Part shown: positions 15,976 to 24,802 of the stretch, piece by piece | Position numbering within the stretch: position 1 is the stretch's first letter | Layout: the number at the start of each line of letters is the position of its first letter | Assembly (NCBI GenBank): GCA_002431395.1 | Contig: DJEU01000033.1 | Span: 1 to 31,097, forward strand | DNA from: Lachnoclostridium sp. UBA5890 | GTDB taxonomy: Bacteria > Bacillota > Clostridia > Lachnospirales > Lachnospiraceae | Reading direction: 5' to 3' | DNA length: 31,097 nucleotides | Notes under the pieces: model-generated | The model's database searches: none | Seen by the model: only the letters and a program-made list of their open reading frames with translations | What the model was told of the DNA's origin: nothing | Translations under genes and position numbers: made by a program

Positions 15976-17091
15976 TTATCCCCAAACTTCTTCGGCGATT
16001 TCTTTTACCATTTTCAATTTTGCCCACTGCTCGTCTTCCGTAAGTTTGTTTCCTATTTCACAGGAAGCAAATCCACACTGTGGGCTTAAGCATAAGCGGT
16101 CCAGCGGAACATATTTCGCTGCCTCGTGGATTCTTTCGATCACCGCTTTTTTATCTTCTAATACCGGCGATTTTGTCGTAATAAGCCCCAGCACAACTTT
16201 CTTATCACCGGAAACTTTCGCAAGAGGAGCAAATCCTCCGGATCTCTCATCGTCATATTCCAAGAAAAACGCATCCACTTTTTCCTTGGCAAATACATAA
16301 TCTGCGACAGAATCATACGCACCACTTGCAAAAAATGTAGAATGATAATTTCCTCTGCAAATATGTGATGTAATCACCATATCTTCCGGTTTTCCTTCAA
16401 GGGCAAGATTATTAACGGTCAGCAGTTTTGACTTTACTTCGTCAAGATCGATTCCCAGCGATTTATATCTGAGTTTTGCAGCATCTCCGACAATTGCACC
16501 CCAGGTACAGTCATCAAACTGAAGATTGCGGCATCCGGCATCATAAAACTGTTTGATCACATTCTGATAGGCAGTTCCGATATCCTGAATCAGTTCCTCA
16601 TCGGTTGCATAAAATTTTCTTGTTAATTCATAATTTGCCGGTACAATAAGCTGCTGATACATCTGTGCCGGAGCCGGAATTGTATATTTTGCAATCGTAT
16701 TTTCATCCTCAAATTGTTTTAAATATTTAAAATATTCTACAAAAGGATGTGCTTTTGTCTTAATCTTTCCCACAAGATATGTATCGTCAAGCACGGCGAG
16801 TTCTGCATCAAACTTCACACCGTTACCTGTATTCTCATGAGCAACGCCTTCAAAGCCCCACATGAAATCAAGATGCCAGAATGTTCTCCGGAATTCCCCA
16901 TCTGTAATAACATGAAATCCTAATTGTTTCTGTTTGGCAACGACTTTATTTATTTCTTCATTGACTACTTTATCCAATTCTTCTTTGGTTATCTTACCTT
17001 CCTGATAAGCTGCTTTCGCCTCTTTCAGTGCCTGCGGTCTTAAAAAACTTCCTACAAAATCATAACGAAAAGGTGTCTTTAATGTACTCAT
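15976..17091 (-). CDS. Cobalamin-independent methionine synthase-like methyltransferase (YxjG/YxjH type)
   Basis: It belongs to the C-terminal (catalytic) family of MetE, methyl transfer to a thiol via zinc. Putative zinc ligands are His243 and Cys245 (HICRGN), Glu278 (FFLEYDDERSGGF) and Cys339 (SPQCGFASCEIG), in the usual H-C-E-C order. The 371 residues match YxjG/YxjH-type stand-alone enzymes rather than full MetE, which has an extra N-terminal domain. GGAG precedes the ATG. It is monocistronic between a terminator and its promoter. The substrate is probably homocysteine or a related thiol with a folate or other methyl donor; the exact donor is not known. No SAM riboswitch was seen upstream. 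Confidence 0.88.
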   Translation of the reverse strand: MSTLKTPFRYDFVGSFLRPQALKEAKAAYQEGKITKEELDKVVNEEINKVVAKQKQLGFHVITDGEFRRTFWHLDFMWGFEGVAHENTGNGVKFDAELAVLDDTYLVGKIKTKAHPFVEYFKYLKQFEDENTIAKYTIPAPAQMYQQLIVPANYELTRKFYATDEELIQDIGTAYQNVIKQFYDAGCRNLQFDDCTWGAIVGDAAKLRYKSLGIDLDEVKSKLLTVNNLALEGKPEDMVITSHICRGNYHSTFFASGAYDSVADYVFAKEKVDAFFLEYDDERSGGFAPLAKVSGDKKVVLGLITTKSPVLEDKKAVIERIHEAAKYVPLDRLCLSPQCGFASCEIGNKLTEDEQWAKLKMVKEIAEEVWG

Positions 17092-17117
17092 TTTATCTTC
17101 TCCATTTCTTATAGTCT

Positions 17118-17129
17118 AGTTAATTAACT
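17118..17129 (-). promoter_or_regulatory. Palindromic operator candidate for the methyltransferase gene
   Basis: AGTTAATTAACT is a perfect 12-bp palindrome located at the predicted transcription start, between the -10 and the ribosome binding site. It is a candidate repressor site. Its factor is unknown. Confidence 0.5.
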
Positions 17130-17135
17130 GATTTC

Positions 17136-17164
17136 ATTATAAGTACAAATCTCACAACTGTAAA
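17136..17164 (-). promoter_or_regulatory. Promoter of the methyltransferase gene
   Basis: TTTACA (17159-17164), 17-nt spacer, perfect TATAAT (17136-17141) on the minus strand, about 50 nt before the start codon. Confidence 0.85.
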
Positions 17165-17167
17165 ATA

Positions 17168-17333
17168 TTTAAAAAGAGCAGTTTGTCATAGTTTGAAGCT
17201 ATAGCAATAGTTGTTGCGCAAGTTGGGAGGCAACGGATTCATGAGAGTTACCTGATTTACGTTGCCTTTTTAGCTTCTTGCCAGCATTAAAAGCAACAGA
17301 TTTCGCCGGGTTTCCCTTTTTACGCTGCCTTTT
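17168..17333. repeat. Degenerate hairpin and GTTGC/GCAAC repeats
   Basis: Between the methyltransferase promoter and the 54-bp array there is no gene. A CATAGTTTGAAGCTATAG hairpin resembles the terminator at 17627. It is followed by GGCAAC/GTTGCC arms (17231-17270) and an AAAAGCAAC/GCTGCC pair, similar to the hairpins at 30600-30779. Confidence 0.5.
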
Positions 17334-17334
17334 A

Positions 17335-17586
17335 GTCATGCCAAACTTCCTTTTTCCTCTTCCGGCATGACTTCACCCCGCCCCACAATCATGCCATATC
17401 ACTCTTTTCTCCACTCCGGCATGACCTCACCTCTCCTCCAAGTCATGCCAGTTCACTCTTTCCCCACTCCGGCATGACCTCACCTCTCCTCCAAATCATG
17501 CCAAATCACTCTTTTCCCCTTTTCGGCATGACCGCAAACCACGCCACAGTCATTCCAAATCACTCTTTTTTCCCATCCGGCATGAC
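17335..17586. repeat. Five tandem ~54-bp dyad units
   Basis: The right arm GGCATGAC recurs at 17364, 17418, 17471, 17525 and 17579, a spacing of 53-54 bp. Its partner GTCATGCC or ATCATGCC lies at 17335, 17388, 17442, 17495 and 17549 (the last has one change, GTCATTCC). Each unit is a dyad with roughly 8-bp arms and a 21-nt interior of the type TCACTCTTTTC. The DNA between the dyads (CTCACCTCTCCTCCAA) is also conserved, so it is a tandem repeat and not a CRISPR. A short reading in the plus strand is an artefact of the repeats. Confidence 0.85.
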
Positions 17587-17626
17587 TGCAAGCCACATCC
17601 TCCCCACGCCCAATACAACTTATTTT

Positions 17627-17676
17627 CAAAAAGCAGCCCACTATAGTTTAAATCTATAGCAGGCTGCCCTTTTTTT
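17627..17676 (-). terminator. Bidirectional terminator after the ABC cassette
   Basis: GCAGCC ... CTATAG pairs with CTATAG ... GGCTGC around a short AT loop. A-tracts and T-tracts lie on both sides. On the minus strand it lies just after the last ABC gene (stop at 17697). Confidence 0.88.
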
Positions 17677-17696
17677 CTTAATAATCCTTTTGCTTT

Positions 17697-19430
17697 TTAC
17701 AACTTCCAGTCCCTGGCAAGAAGCTGGGTCTTAACCATATTGGCATAAATTCCGCCCTGCTTTTCCAGTTCTGCCGGACTTCCGCTTTCTGCCACCGTAC
17801 CATCTTTTAATACGACGATCTTATCGGCATCGGCGACTGTACGCATACGGTGCGCAATGATCATAACCGTCTTCTCTTTGATGAGGCGGGACAGGGATTC
17901 CTGAATCATCGTTTCGTTATCTACATCGAGCGAAGCCGTTGCCTCGTCGAGAAGAATGATCGGAGCGTCTTTCAGAAAAGCACGCGCGATTGAGATTCGC
18001 TGTCTTTCTCCGCCGGAAAGTTCCGAACCATTTTCGCCGATCATCGTATTCCAGCCATCCGCAAGTCTTTCCGCAAATTCATCACAATGCGCAAGTTTGG
18101 CTGCCGCAATTACTTCTTCATCCGTTGCATCCATTTTTCCGATACGGATATTTTCCATTACCGTATTGTTGAACAACGTTACATCCTGAAATACGATCGA
18201 GTATAATGACATCAATGTCTCCGGATCAATTTGGGAAATGTCCATGCCGCCTACCGTGATGGTTCCCTGATTGACATCCCAGAAACGGGAAGCCAGACGG
18301 GATACCGTTGTTTTTCCACCGCCGGATGGTCCGATCAACGCCGTAACTTCGCCTTGTTTTGCTACAAAGGACACGTCTTTCAATACAGTCTCTCCACTTT
18401 CATAGGAAAATCCGACATTGGAAAATTCGATGTCATAGCCTTTGTTATCCATTTTCTGGGTACCTTCCTGTACCTCGTGGGACAGGATCTCATCCAAGCG
18501 GCTGCTCTGTACACCGGAGGCAATGATGGCTGCCAGATTTTGAAGAGAAACCTGCATTGGGTCGTAAATTCTTGATACCACCATCAAAAACATGAAAAAT
18601 GTAATAACATCTAGTTCCCCTTTGGCAAGTAGGATTCCTCCTACCAGTGCCACCGTTCCGATACCGAGTTTTAAGATCATCTGAGAACTTCCTACAAAAA
18701 CAGCCGTTCCAAGTTCTGTAACGATTGCATGTTTTTCAACCGCTTTGATCTTCTTATCCAATCCTTCCATATACTCTTCCTGAGAATTGTAGGCACGAAG
18801 ATCTCTCGCACTTTCAAGGCCTTCCTGGATTCCATCGGCACACGCCATTTTCAGATCCATCTGTCTTTTATTTAAACTTCTCTGCACTTTTCCGGAACAT
18901 CCTACAATAACAAAGGAAATAGGAAGTACCCAAAGTGCTGCCATTGCCATACGCCAATCAAAGAAAAATAATCCGATGGCAACGATCGTCGTCGAAATAC
19001 AGGCTCCGACAAGTTCCGGAACAAAATGCGACGATGCCGTTTCCATCTGGGCACAGTCCGCCATGATCGTACTGGTAAGATCAGACAGATCCTTTTTCCC
19101 GAAAAAGGACAACGGAATCTTTCTCAATTTTTCAGCCAGCGTAATTCGTCTAACTCCACTCTCGATATACGTCGCCAAAAATGTCGCATTGTATTGAATG
19201 TATGTAGTAACAGCGATCAAAACAAATGTGACCACAATTCCTGTCAGATACCATATGCCTTTTCCGGCGAGGTTTCCTTCCATGTAATCTTTTACCATAT
19301 AGTACAAAAGAGCAATCGGCACCATAAGAACAAGATTCGATACCGTAACGGATATAAATGCCTTTATCATGTCTTTGGCACCCTGTTCGGAGAGGGCACA
19401 CTTATGCATCAATGTTTCCTTTAACTTCAT
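17697..19430 (-). CDS. ABC transporter half, exporter-fold permease with ATPase (second)
   Basis: A type-I exporter-fold half transporter: an N-terminal membrane domain with about six helices (residues 20-305) and a nucleotide-binding domain with Walker A GPSGGGKTT (367-375), signature LSGGE (471-475), Walker B IILLDE (491-496) and His527. The motifs are canonical. The length of 577 fits. The ATG at 19430 begins one base after the upstream ABC gene's TGA, so translation is coupled, and a GTG at 19439 is an alternative. It is the partner of the preceding half transporter in a heterodimer. It is the last gene of the TetR/ECF cassette. The cargo and direction are unknown. Confidence 0.92.
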   Translation of the reverse strand: MKLKETLMHKCALSEQGAKDMIKAFISVTVSNLVLMVPIALLYYMVKDYMEGNLAGKGIWYLTGIVVTFVLIAVTTYIQYNATFLATYIESGVRRITLAEKLRKIPLSFFGKKDLSDLTSTIMADCAQMETASSHFVPELVGACISTTIVAIGLFFFDWRMAMAALWVLPISFVIVGCSGKVQRSLNKRQMDLKMACADGIQEGLESARDLRAYNSQEEYMEGLDKKIKAVEKHAIVTELGTAVFVGSSQMILKLGIGTVALVGGILLAKGELDVITFFMFLMVVSRIYDPMQVSLQNLAAIIASGVQSSRLDEILSHEVQEGTQKMDNKGYDIEFSNVGFSYESGETVLKDVSFVAKQGEVTALIGPSGGGKTTVSRLASRFWDVNQGTITVGGMDISQIDPETLMSLYSIVFQDVTLFNNTVMENIRIGKMDATDEEVIAAAKLAHCDEFAERLADGWNTMIGENGSELSGGERQRISIARAFLKDAPIILLDEATASLDVDNETMIQESLSRLIKEKTVMIIAHRMRTVADADKIVVLKDGTVAESGSPAELEKQGGIYANMVKTQLLARDWKL

Positions 19431-19431
19431 G

Positions 19432-21222
19432 TCACACACCTACCTTCCAGCATACCGATTTATTGTATTCTTCCCACATATGTGCGTACAATCCATCTGC
19501 TTTTTCCAGTTCTTCATGTCTTCCACTCTGACAAATTTCTCCATCTTTGAGCACACAGATACGGTCTACTCCGATTACCGAAGAAAGTCTGTGAGCGATC
19601 ATGATCACCGTCTTTCCCTGCGAAAGTTTGCTGAACGCCGCCTGTACTTTTGCTTCGTTATCCGGATCGGCAAAAGCAGTCGCCTCATCTAAGATCAAGA
19701 TCGGCGCATTTTTCAACATGGCTCTCGCGATAGAAATACGCTGTACCTCTCCTCCGGAAAGATACGTTCCTTTGGAACCAATCACGGTATCAATGCCGTC
19801 CGGCAGTTTTTCAATAATATCTTCACACTGTGCATTTTTCAGTGCTTCCATCACTTCTTCGCGGGTCGCATCCTTTTTGCCCATGCGTACATTGTCAAAA
19901 ATTGACATTTTCAAGAGACGGCTGTCCTGAAATACAAACGATACGGTATCCATAAGTTCTTCCGGATCGATATTTTTCACATCCACTCCGCCAATCTTTA
20001 TTTTTCCCTCGGTCGCATCGGCAAATCTTGCGATCAGGCGTGCCAGTGTCGTTTTACCACCGCCGGATGGTCCGACAAATGCCATCTGCTCGCCTGCTTT
20101 GATATCCAGATGGATGCCATGCAGCGCATCTTTCGCTGCTCCTTCATAACGGAACGATACATTTTCAAAACGGATCGACGTATCTTTGGGCTGCTCTTTT
20201 TTCTGCGTCTCAGAAAGCGGCTGGCGTTCCAGAATACTGTCGATACGTTTCAATGAATCTTCCACGATCATTGTATTTTCACCTGCATACATCATCTTTG
20301 TCAAGGTAACCGTGATGATCGGTGTGATAATGATGTAAAACATCAAATTAAGCAGAAACGTCGTATCCACCACTCCACTTTTTACTCCTCCAAACAGATA
20401 AGCCGCAGCGATGAGAATGGCAAACACCGAGTTAATTACTGCCGTATATCCCATCATGGGGATACGAAGATCTTGGGTATAAGAAATTACCCATTTTTCA
20501 TATTTTTTAATGGAATTTTGAAATCTTTTAAACGAAAATACCGACTGTCCAAACGTTTTTACAACAGGGATTCCGCGGACATATTCCACCGCTTCATTGG
20601 ACATTTCTTCCAATGAATTCTGATACTCTTCCATCTTCTTTTTCATGTTTTCTCCCATCATGGTACTCATGACAGCAAATGCAGCAACAACAGGGATCAG
20701 ACACAGAAGTCCGAGTCTCCAGTCAAAGATAAGAAGAAGGATCGCAAGTCCTGCCGGCGTGGCATAAGCGACACATTTATCCGGCAGCTGGTGCGCGATA
20801 TAGGTTTCCGTCGCCGCACTGGACTCATTTACGATTTTCCGAATTTTACCACTTCCCTCTTCTTCCATAAAGCCAAGCGGAAGTGATAAGATGTGACGCA
20901 TAAGCTGCGAACGCATATTAGCCTGCACACGGAATGCCGACAAATGCGAACAGATCAATGCTCCTATGTAGATCAGCATGGCAAGCACCGCTGTTCCGAC
21001 GGCACTCCATCCATAAAATGACAAATTCTGTGCTGCTCCATAATCCGGTGCCACACGCAGCACTTCTTTGATCAGACACCAAATGAAATAAAATGGGACA
21101 AGTGCCGCAAATGCACTTATCACGGCGAGTATCCATGACGCAATTGTCAGGTACTTAAAATTTCCGGCATACTCAAATAACCGCTGAATCGGTTTTTGTT
21201 TTGCCTCTGCATTTTTCGCCAT
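19432..21222 (-). CDS. ABC transporter half, exporter-fold permease with ATPase (first)
   Basis: The 596-residue protein has a membrane domain (about 30-320) and a nucleotide-binding domain: Walker A GPSGGGKTT (384-392), signature LSGGE (488-492), Walker B ILILDE (508-513) and His544. The D-loop region reads ATAFADPDNE (514-523) rather than the usual ATSALD. I recall similar D-loops in exporter-fold siderophore importers (YbtPQ/IrtAB type), which needs checking. The ATG at 21222 follows AAGGAGG and is preferred over a start at 21261. It overlaps the end of the double-ATPase gene by 50 bp in another frame. It is the likely heterodimer partner of the next gene. Confidence 0.92.
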   Translation of the reverse strand: MAKNAEAKQKPIQRLFEYAGNFKYLTIASWILAVISAFAALVPFYFIWCLIKEVLRVAPDYGAAQNLSFYGWSAVGTAVLAMLIYIGALICSHLSAFRVQANMRSQLMRHILSLPLGFMEEEGSGKIRKIVNESSAATETYIAHQLPDKCVAYATPAGLAILLLIFDWRLGLLCLIPVVAAFAVMSTMMGENMKKKMEEYQNSLEEMSNEAVEYVRGIPVVKTFGQSVFSFKRFQNSIKKYEKWVISYTQDLRIPMMGYTAVINSVFAILIAAAYLFGGVKSGVVDTTFLLNLMFYIIITPIITVTLTKMMYAGENTMIVEDSLKRIDSILERQPLSETQKKEQPKDTSIRFENVSFRYEGAAKDALHGIHLDIKAGEQMAFVGPSGGGKTTLARLIARFADATEGKIKIGGVDVKNIDPEELMDTVSFVFQDSRLLKMSIFDNVRMGKKDATREEVMEALKNAQCEDIIEKLPDGIDTVIGSKGTYLSGGEVQRISIARAMLKNAPILILDEATAFADPDNEAKVQAAFSKLSQGKTVIMIAHRLSSVIGVDRICVLKDGEICQSGRHEELEKADGLYAHMWEEYNKSVCWKVGV

Positions 21223-22687
21223 TTTCAAAAGCCTCCTTAAACTTTTTATTTTGGAAACCATTCAAAAGGGAATCGTTTCCTTTCATTTTATAAAGAAATA
21301 CTCTTCCCTGCGAGAAATTCATCTCATAGGTACAGCATTTATTTATCAATTCCCAGTCATGCGTAATGATCAACACACTTTTTCCCATGCTTTTTAGTTG
21401 TTTAAAACACTCTGCGGTCTGAATCATATGACGGTAATCCAATCCACTCGTCGGTTCATCAAAAATCAATATTTCTTTCTCTGCCAATATTGCGGATACA
21501 ATTGCAACACGCTGCTTCTGCCCCCCCGAAAGTGACATCGGATGTCTTTGCCGGAAAGCTGACACCCCTAATTGCTCCATCGCATCATTTTTATCCTCTT
21601 CCGGTCTATCCTCTGCCCCAAGACTGATTTCATCCTCTACCGTTTCGCAGAACAATTGATGATTTACATCCTGCATAACCATATAACACTGTTTTAACAT
21701 CTCCTTATTCTTGTACTTTTTTCCCTCTAAAACCGTAGTTCCTTTAAACTTTTTCTCAAGCCCGCATAAACAACGCACAAATGTCGTCTTTCCTGCACCA
21801 TTAAAACCAGTTATCGCAACAATTTCATTTTGAGGAATCGTAAAATTATCTATATCAAAAACCAATTCCTGATCATAGGAAAATTGGTAATCGATGCACT
21901 CAATTCCTTTTTTTATGGATATTTCTTCTTTTTCAAATTTCTCTGCAACATTTTCCATAGCCCGTAATCCAAGTTCTTTTCTTTGCGCGGACGAAAACTG
22001 CATAAACTCATTCATAGAGAAATCCCACTCCACTTTTCCATCTTTCAAGTAAATTACACGGTCACAAACTTCCTGCAGCCAGTTAAGTCGATGTTCCGCA
22101 ATTACTATAGTTTTTCCTTGATCTTTCCAAAGTGATAAAGTCTGTTTTAATTGTTCAATTGATTTTATATCCAGATTCGATGTCGGTTCATCAAGTACAA
22201 ACACTTCTGGCATCATCGCTGAAACCGAGGCACAGGCTACTCTTTGTTTTTCTCCGCCGGAAAGTTGAAATATGTCGCGGTCCAAAAGCAGTTCCATCTC
22301 CAGTTGATCCGTCACTACATTCATTCGCTCTCGAATCTCTTTTTCCGGCAAACCAAGGTTTTCACATCCAAAGGCAATCTCACTTGTCGTGTCCATGCAA
22401 AAAAATTGACTTCGTGGGTTTTGAAACACGCTCCCCACCTTTTGGGAAATATTGTAGATTTCTTCCTTTTGGACATCCATGCCACAGACAGTCACTTTTC
22501 CATGCATTTCTCCCTCATAAAAATGAGGAATCAGTCCATTAAGCATCCTCGTAATGGTCGTTTTTCCACATCCGGATTCGCCACATAAAAGAACACATTC
22601 ACCAGATCCAATTGTGATTGACACATCTTTCAATGCTCCCTTGTCGGAATTGTTATACGTAAAATTTACATTTTCTAACTGTATCAT
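21173..22687 (-). CDS. Fused double ATPase of an ECF-type transporter
   Basis: Two ABC ATPase domains lie in one chain: Walker A GESGCGKTT (36-44) with LSGGEKQR near 142, and Walker A GFNGAGKTT (294-302) with LSGGQKQR at 386-393. Energy-coupling-factor transporters normally use two separate ATPases (EcfA1/EcfA2); here they are fused, as in some YkoD-like proteins. No membrane segment is seen, so it is the cytosolic motor that drives the EcfT protein encoded just upstream, 9 nt away. The final residues overlap the start of the first exporter-fold gene. The C-terminus is basic and variable. The transported compound is set by the S component. Confidence 0.92.
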   Translation of the reverse strand: MIQLENVNFTYNNSDKGALKDVSITIGSGECVLLCGESGCGKTTITRMLNGLIPHFYEGEMHGKVTVCGMDVQKEEIYNISQKVGSVFQNPRSQFFCMDTTSEIAFGCENLGLPEKEIRERMNVVTDQLEMELLLDRDIFQLSGGEKQRVACASVSAMMPEVFVLDEPTSNLDIKSIEQLKQTLSLWKDQGKTIVIAEHRLNWLQEVCDRVIYLKDGKVEWDFSMNEFMQFSSAQRKELGLRAMENVAEKFEKEEISIKKGIECIDYQFSYDQELVFDIDNFTIPQNEIVAITGFNGAGKTTFVRCLCGLEKKFKGTTVLEGKKYKNKEMLKQCYMVMQDVNHQLFCETVEDEISLGAEDRPEEDKNDAMEQLGVSAFRQRHPMSLSGGQKQRVAIVSAILAEKEILIFDEPTSGLDYRHMIQTAECFKQLKSMGKSVLIITHDWELINKCCTYEMNFSQGRVFLYKMKGNDSLLNGFQNKKFKEAFENGEKCRGKTKTDSAVI

Positions 22688-22696
22688 AGTTTCTCC

Positions 22697-23413
22697 TTAT
22701 ACAATCAAGCTTCGTATCAGCGCACCTGCCCAGATTACATATGGTGCCACACATAGCATAAACAAAATATGATCCTGCACATGAAATCCAATCTGGCATA
22801 CATTAGTACGCTTTCGATCTGCTCCCAGCCCACGTGTTATTGCTGCCGCATTCAGTTCCTCACCAATTTTGGCCGAACAGACTAACAAAGGAATCAGCCG
22901 ATATTCTATCATCTTGGTCACGTTTTTTCCTCCAAACCGGATATCTCTCATGCGCATGGCATCATTGATGGAAGAAAACTCATCTGCTATGGTAGGAAAG
23001 AAGCGAAACATCACAGATAACGGAATGCTTATCTTTTCTGATACATGCATTCTTTCCATCGCCGCATTAAATTCACTCACTTTTGTTGTTCGGATCAAAT
23101 AACTTCCTGTCATGATTCCTGGTAAAAAACGTGTTAAAATTCCACAGCACGCCAGCAAAAGATATCCAATCACCCCGGAAAGACGTGGTAAGATTCCTAT
23201 GTACAAACCATATGCCACTGCATATAAAATCAAATACCAAGCTCCTGTCTTCCATTTTCCATCAAGTACAAACAAAATCATAGGAACAATGCAAAAAAGC
23301 GGGGTATATCGGTCAAAAAAATCACCACCTGCATTTCCAAGAACAAAAACTCCCATAGTAAACAGAAGTAACAGTTTCGGTCTCGGATCAAATACCATCT
23401 TTCCTTCTTTCAT
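22697..23413 (-). CDS. EcfT/CbiQ-family transmembrane coupling protein
   Basis: EcfT proteins couple the ATPases to the S component. The protein of about 238 residues has several hydrophobic segments (for example LLLLFTMGVFVLG, LFCIVPMILFVL, VIGYLLLACCGIL) and the two conserved coupling motifs: DAMRMRDI at about 148-155 and an A-x-RG-type AAAITRGLG at about 192-200. The ATG at 23413 shares one base with the stop of the S-component gene (TGATG), and a GTG codon just upstream is the alternative. It is in the same operon as the double ATPase. Confidence 0.9.
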   Translation of the reverse strand: MKEGKMVFDPRPKLLLLFTMGVFVLGNAGGDFFDRYTPLFCIVPMILFVLDGKWKTGAWYLILYAVAYGLYIGILPRLSGVIGYLLLACCGILTRFLPGIMTGSYLIRTTKVSEFNAAMERMHVSEKISIPLSVMFRFFPTIADEFSSINDAMRMRDIRFGGKNVTKMIEYRLIPLLVCSAKIGEELNAAAITRGLGADRKRTNVCQIGFHVQDHILFMLCVAPYVIWAGALIRSLIV

Positions 23414-24000
23414 CACGCGATTCCCGCTTTCTCAAAATGTTTTTTCAATACAGATTTTCCAATGATTCCTCCAATCCAGCCACAAACCAAACAAGAAATA
23501 ATCATTGCCGGAATCAGCCATTTATGACTCATAATTTCAGATAGCGAGTCTATATACTCCTGACCAAAACTTTGTCTCGTTACAAAATATTCGTGTGCAT
23601 TGATAAATAATGGCACAAAATTTCCAAATAAAATAATATCAAACACACTTCCACTTAAAATTGCTTTGGAACTACTTTTATAATTTCCGCTTTTTGCAAT
23701 CAGGTCAGCAAGAAGACCAAACACAATTCCGAACAAAAATGGCCAATATCCCATCCCTGTAATCCACAAAAACAGCCCGATAATGATGGAATATATTGTG
23801 AGCATTCCAAATTTATCCACTTTGGTCATGAAAAGCATATATGGAATCCCTCCAAGAAGCGGTACCAGTACACACAGCATTGGCATCATGATTGGGATAA
23901 ATCCCAGCATTGCGACTGCCGTCATGATAACGCAGTATATCGCTGCGTATATTCCAATATTAATCAGATCTTTTCCTTTTAATTTTCCACTTGTATTCAT
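23413..24000 (-). CDS. MptD/Trep_Strep-family putative ECF S component
   Basis: The 195-residue polytopic membrane protein has about five or six helices and the pattern of the MptD/Trep_Strep (TIGR02185-type) family. That pattern includes KGKDLINIGIYAAIYCVIMTAVAMLGFIP, GIPYMLFMTKVDKFG and GMGYWPFLFGIVFGLLADLI. The family is annotated as the substrate-binding component of ECF importers, with unknown substrates. AAGGAG lies 7 nt before the ATG. It is the first gene of the transporter operon, after TetR and a 161-nt gap. Small compounds such as vitamins, or nucleobase- or siderophore-like ligands, are all possible; nothing here decides. Confidence 0.85.
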   Translation of the reverse strand: MNTSGKLKGKDLINIGIYAAIYCVIMTAVAMLGFIPIMMPMLCVLVPLLGGIPYMLFMTKVDKFGMLTIYSIIIGLFLWITGMGYWPFLFGIVFGLLADLIAKSGNYKSSSKAILSGSVFDIILFGNFVPLFINAHEYFVTRQSFGQEYIDSLSEIMSHKWLIPAMIISCLVCGWIGGIIGKSVLKKHFEKAGIA

Positions 24001-24030
24001 AGCAATCTCCTTCTTTTGCTTTATTATTTC

Positions 24031-24135
24031 GTGTTATCTCTATTACTGCGAAAAGGTTTTGTGTGTCATACTTTTGTAAGTTTTGACTAACTTTTAACTA
24101 AAAGAATTGACTGCAGGCTCGTCTGTCATCTGCAG
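24031..24135 (-). promoter_or_regulatory. Gap between tetR and the transporter operon
   Basis: There is a weak hairpin of two CTGCAG arms (24111-24116, 24130-24135) just after the TetR stop, followed by a T-rich run, and a half-site GTGTTAT (24031-24037) resembling the TetR operator core. No good -35/-10 pair was found, so the operon promoter is not located with confidence. Confidence 0.35.
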
Positions 24136-24161
24136 CCACTTTCTTTCGATTCGTGCAACCA

Positions 24162-24785
24162 TTAGTAGCAATTACTATAAATCACATCCCAGCCAGCACT
24201 ATGATATTTCTCCAGCATACAGATGTAACGTCTCGCTTCTTCTTTGGACATATTGTGTCGGACAACTTCAAAAAAACTTTCAAACAATGCTTTATTCATA
24301 ATATGCATAAAATTTTTTGTAATCCGTTCTCCTTCCTTCATTTGTATGCCGGTGGCATCCATGAATCGATAGGTATATTCCGTTTCAATTTCTACTAGAT
24401 GTTCCACAAAGTTTTGAAATTTTGTACCATACGCGCCATCGACCAGCAACTGAAAAATCTCAAAATGATCATACATATAATCTAACATAAGCATCATTCC
24501 ATTTTCTGCATACTCGTCTAGATGGTCTGCCTGCTGTTCAGGTTCTATTTTTTGAAATTTTTCCTGCACACTTACAAATATCTCTGTAAATTCTTTTGCT
24601 GCCGGTTCCACAAGTACCGAAAAAAGGCCCTCTTTTCCACCATATCGGGAATAAATAGACCCCGTCGTTGTTCCCGCTTCTGCCGCTATCGTGCGAAGAG
24701 AGGCATCTACATATCCTTTGTCCAAAAATTCTTTTTTTGCACATGTTTCAATTTTTTCCGAAACACCTTCGATTGGTTTTGACAC
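24162..24785 (-). CDS. TetR/AcrR-family transcriptional regulator
   Basis: The N-terminal HTH (LRTIAAEAGTTTGSIYSRYGGKEGLF, about residues 30-57) is typical of TetR. The C-terminal ligand-binding domain follows (about 70-205). The GTG at 24785 has GGAGG 5 nt upstream. The ATG 12 bases earlier (24797) has no ribosome binding site, because GGAGG lies inside its own second and third codons, so I prefer GTG. A promoter and a palindromic operator lie just upstream, suggesting autoregulation. The transporter genes follow on the same strand, and I infer that it controls them in response to a small ligand. Confidence 0.88.
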   Translation of the reverse strand: MSKPIEGVSEKIETCAKKEFLDKGYVDASLRTIAAEAGTTTGSIYSRYGGKEGLFSVLVEPAAKEFTEIFVSVQEKFQKIEPEQQADHLDEYAENGMMLMLDYMYDHFEIFQLLVDGAYGTKFQNFVEHLVEIETEYTYRFMDATGIQMKEGERITKNFMHIMNKALFESFFEVVRHNMSKEEARRYICMLEKYHSAGWDVIYSNCY

Positions 24786-24802
24786 TTTTACCTCCATTTT
24801 GT

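Noticed and set aside
17335..17586. CRISPR array
   Set aside because: The segments between the dyads are conserved from unit to unit, so they are not spacers, and no cas genes are present.
17474..17659. Short plus-strand reading in the tandem array
   Set aside because: The ~54-bp repeat (about 18 codons) creates an apparently repetitive peptide; there is no ribosome binding site.
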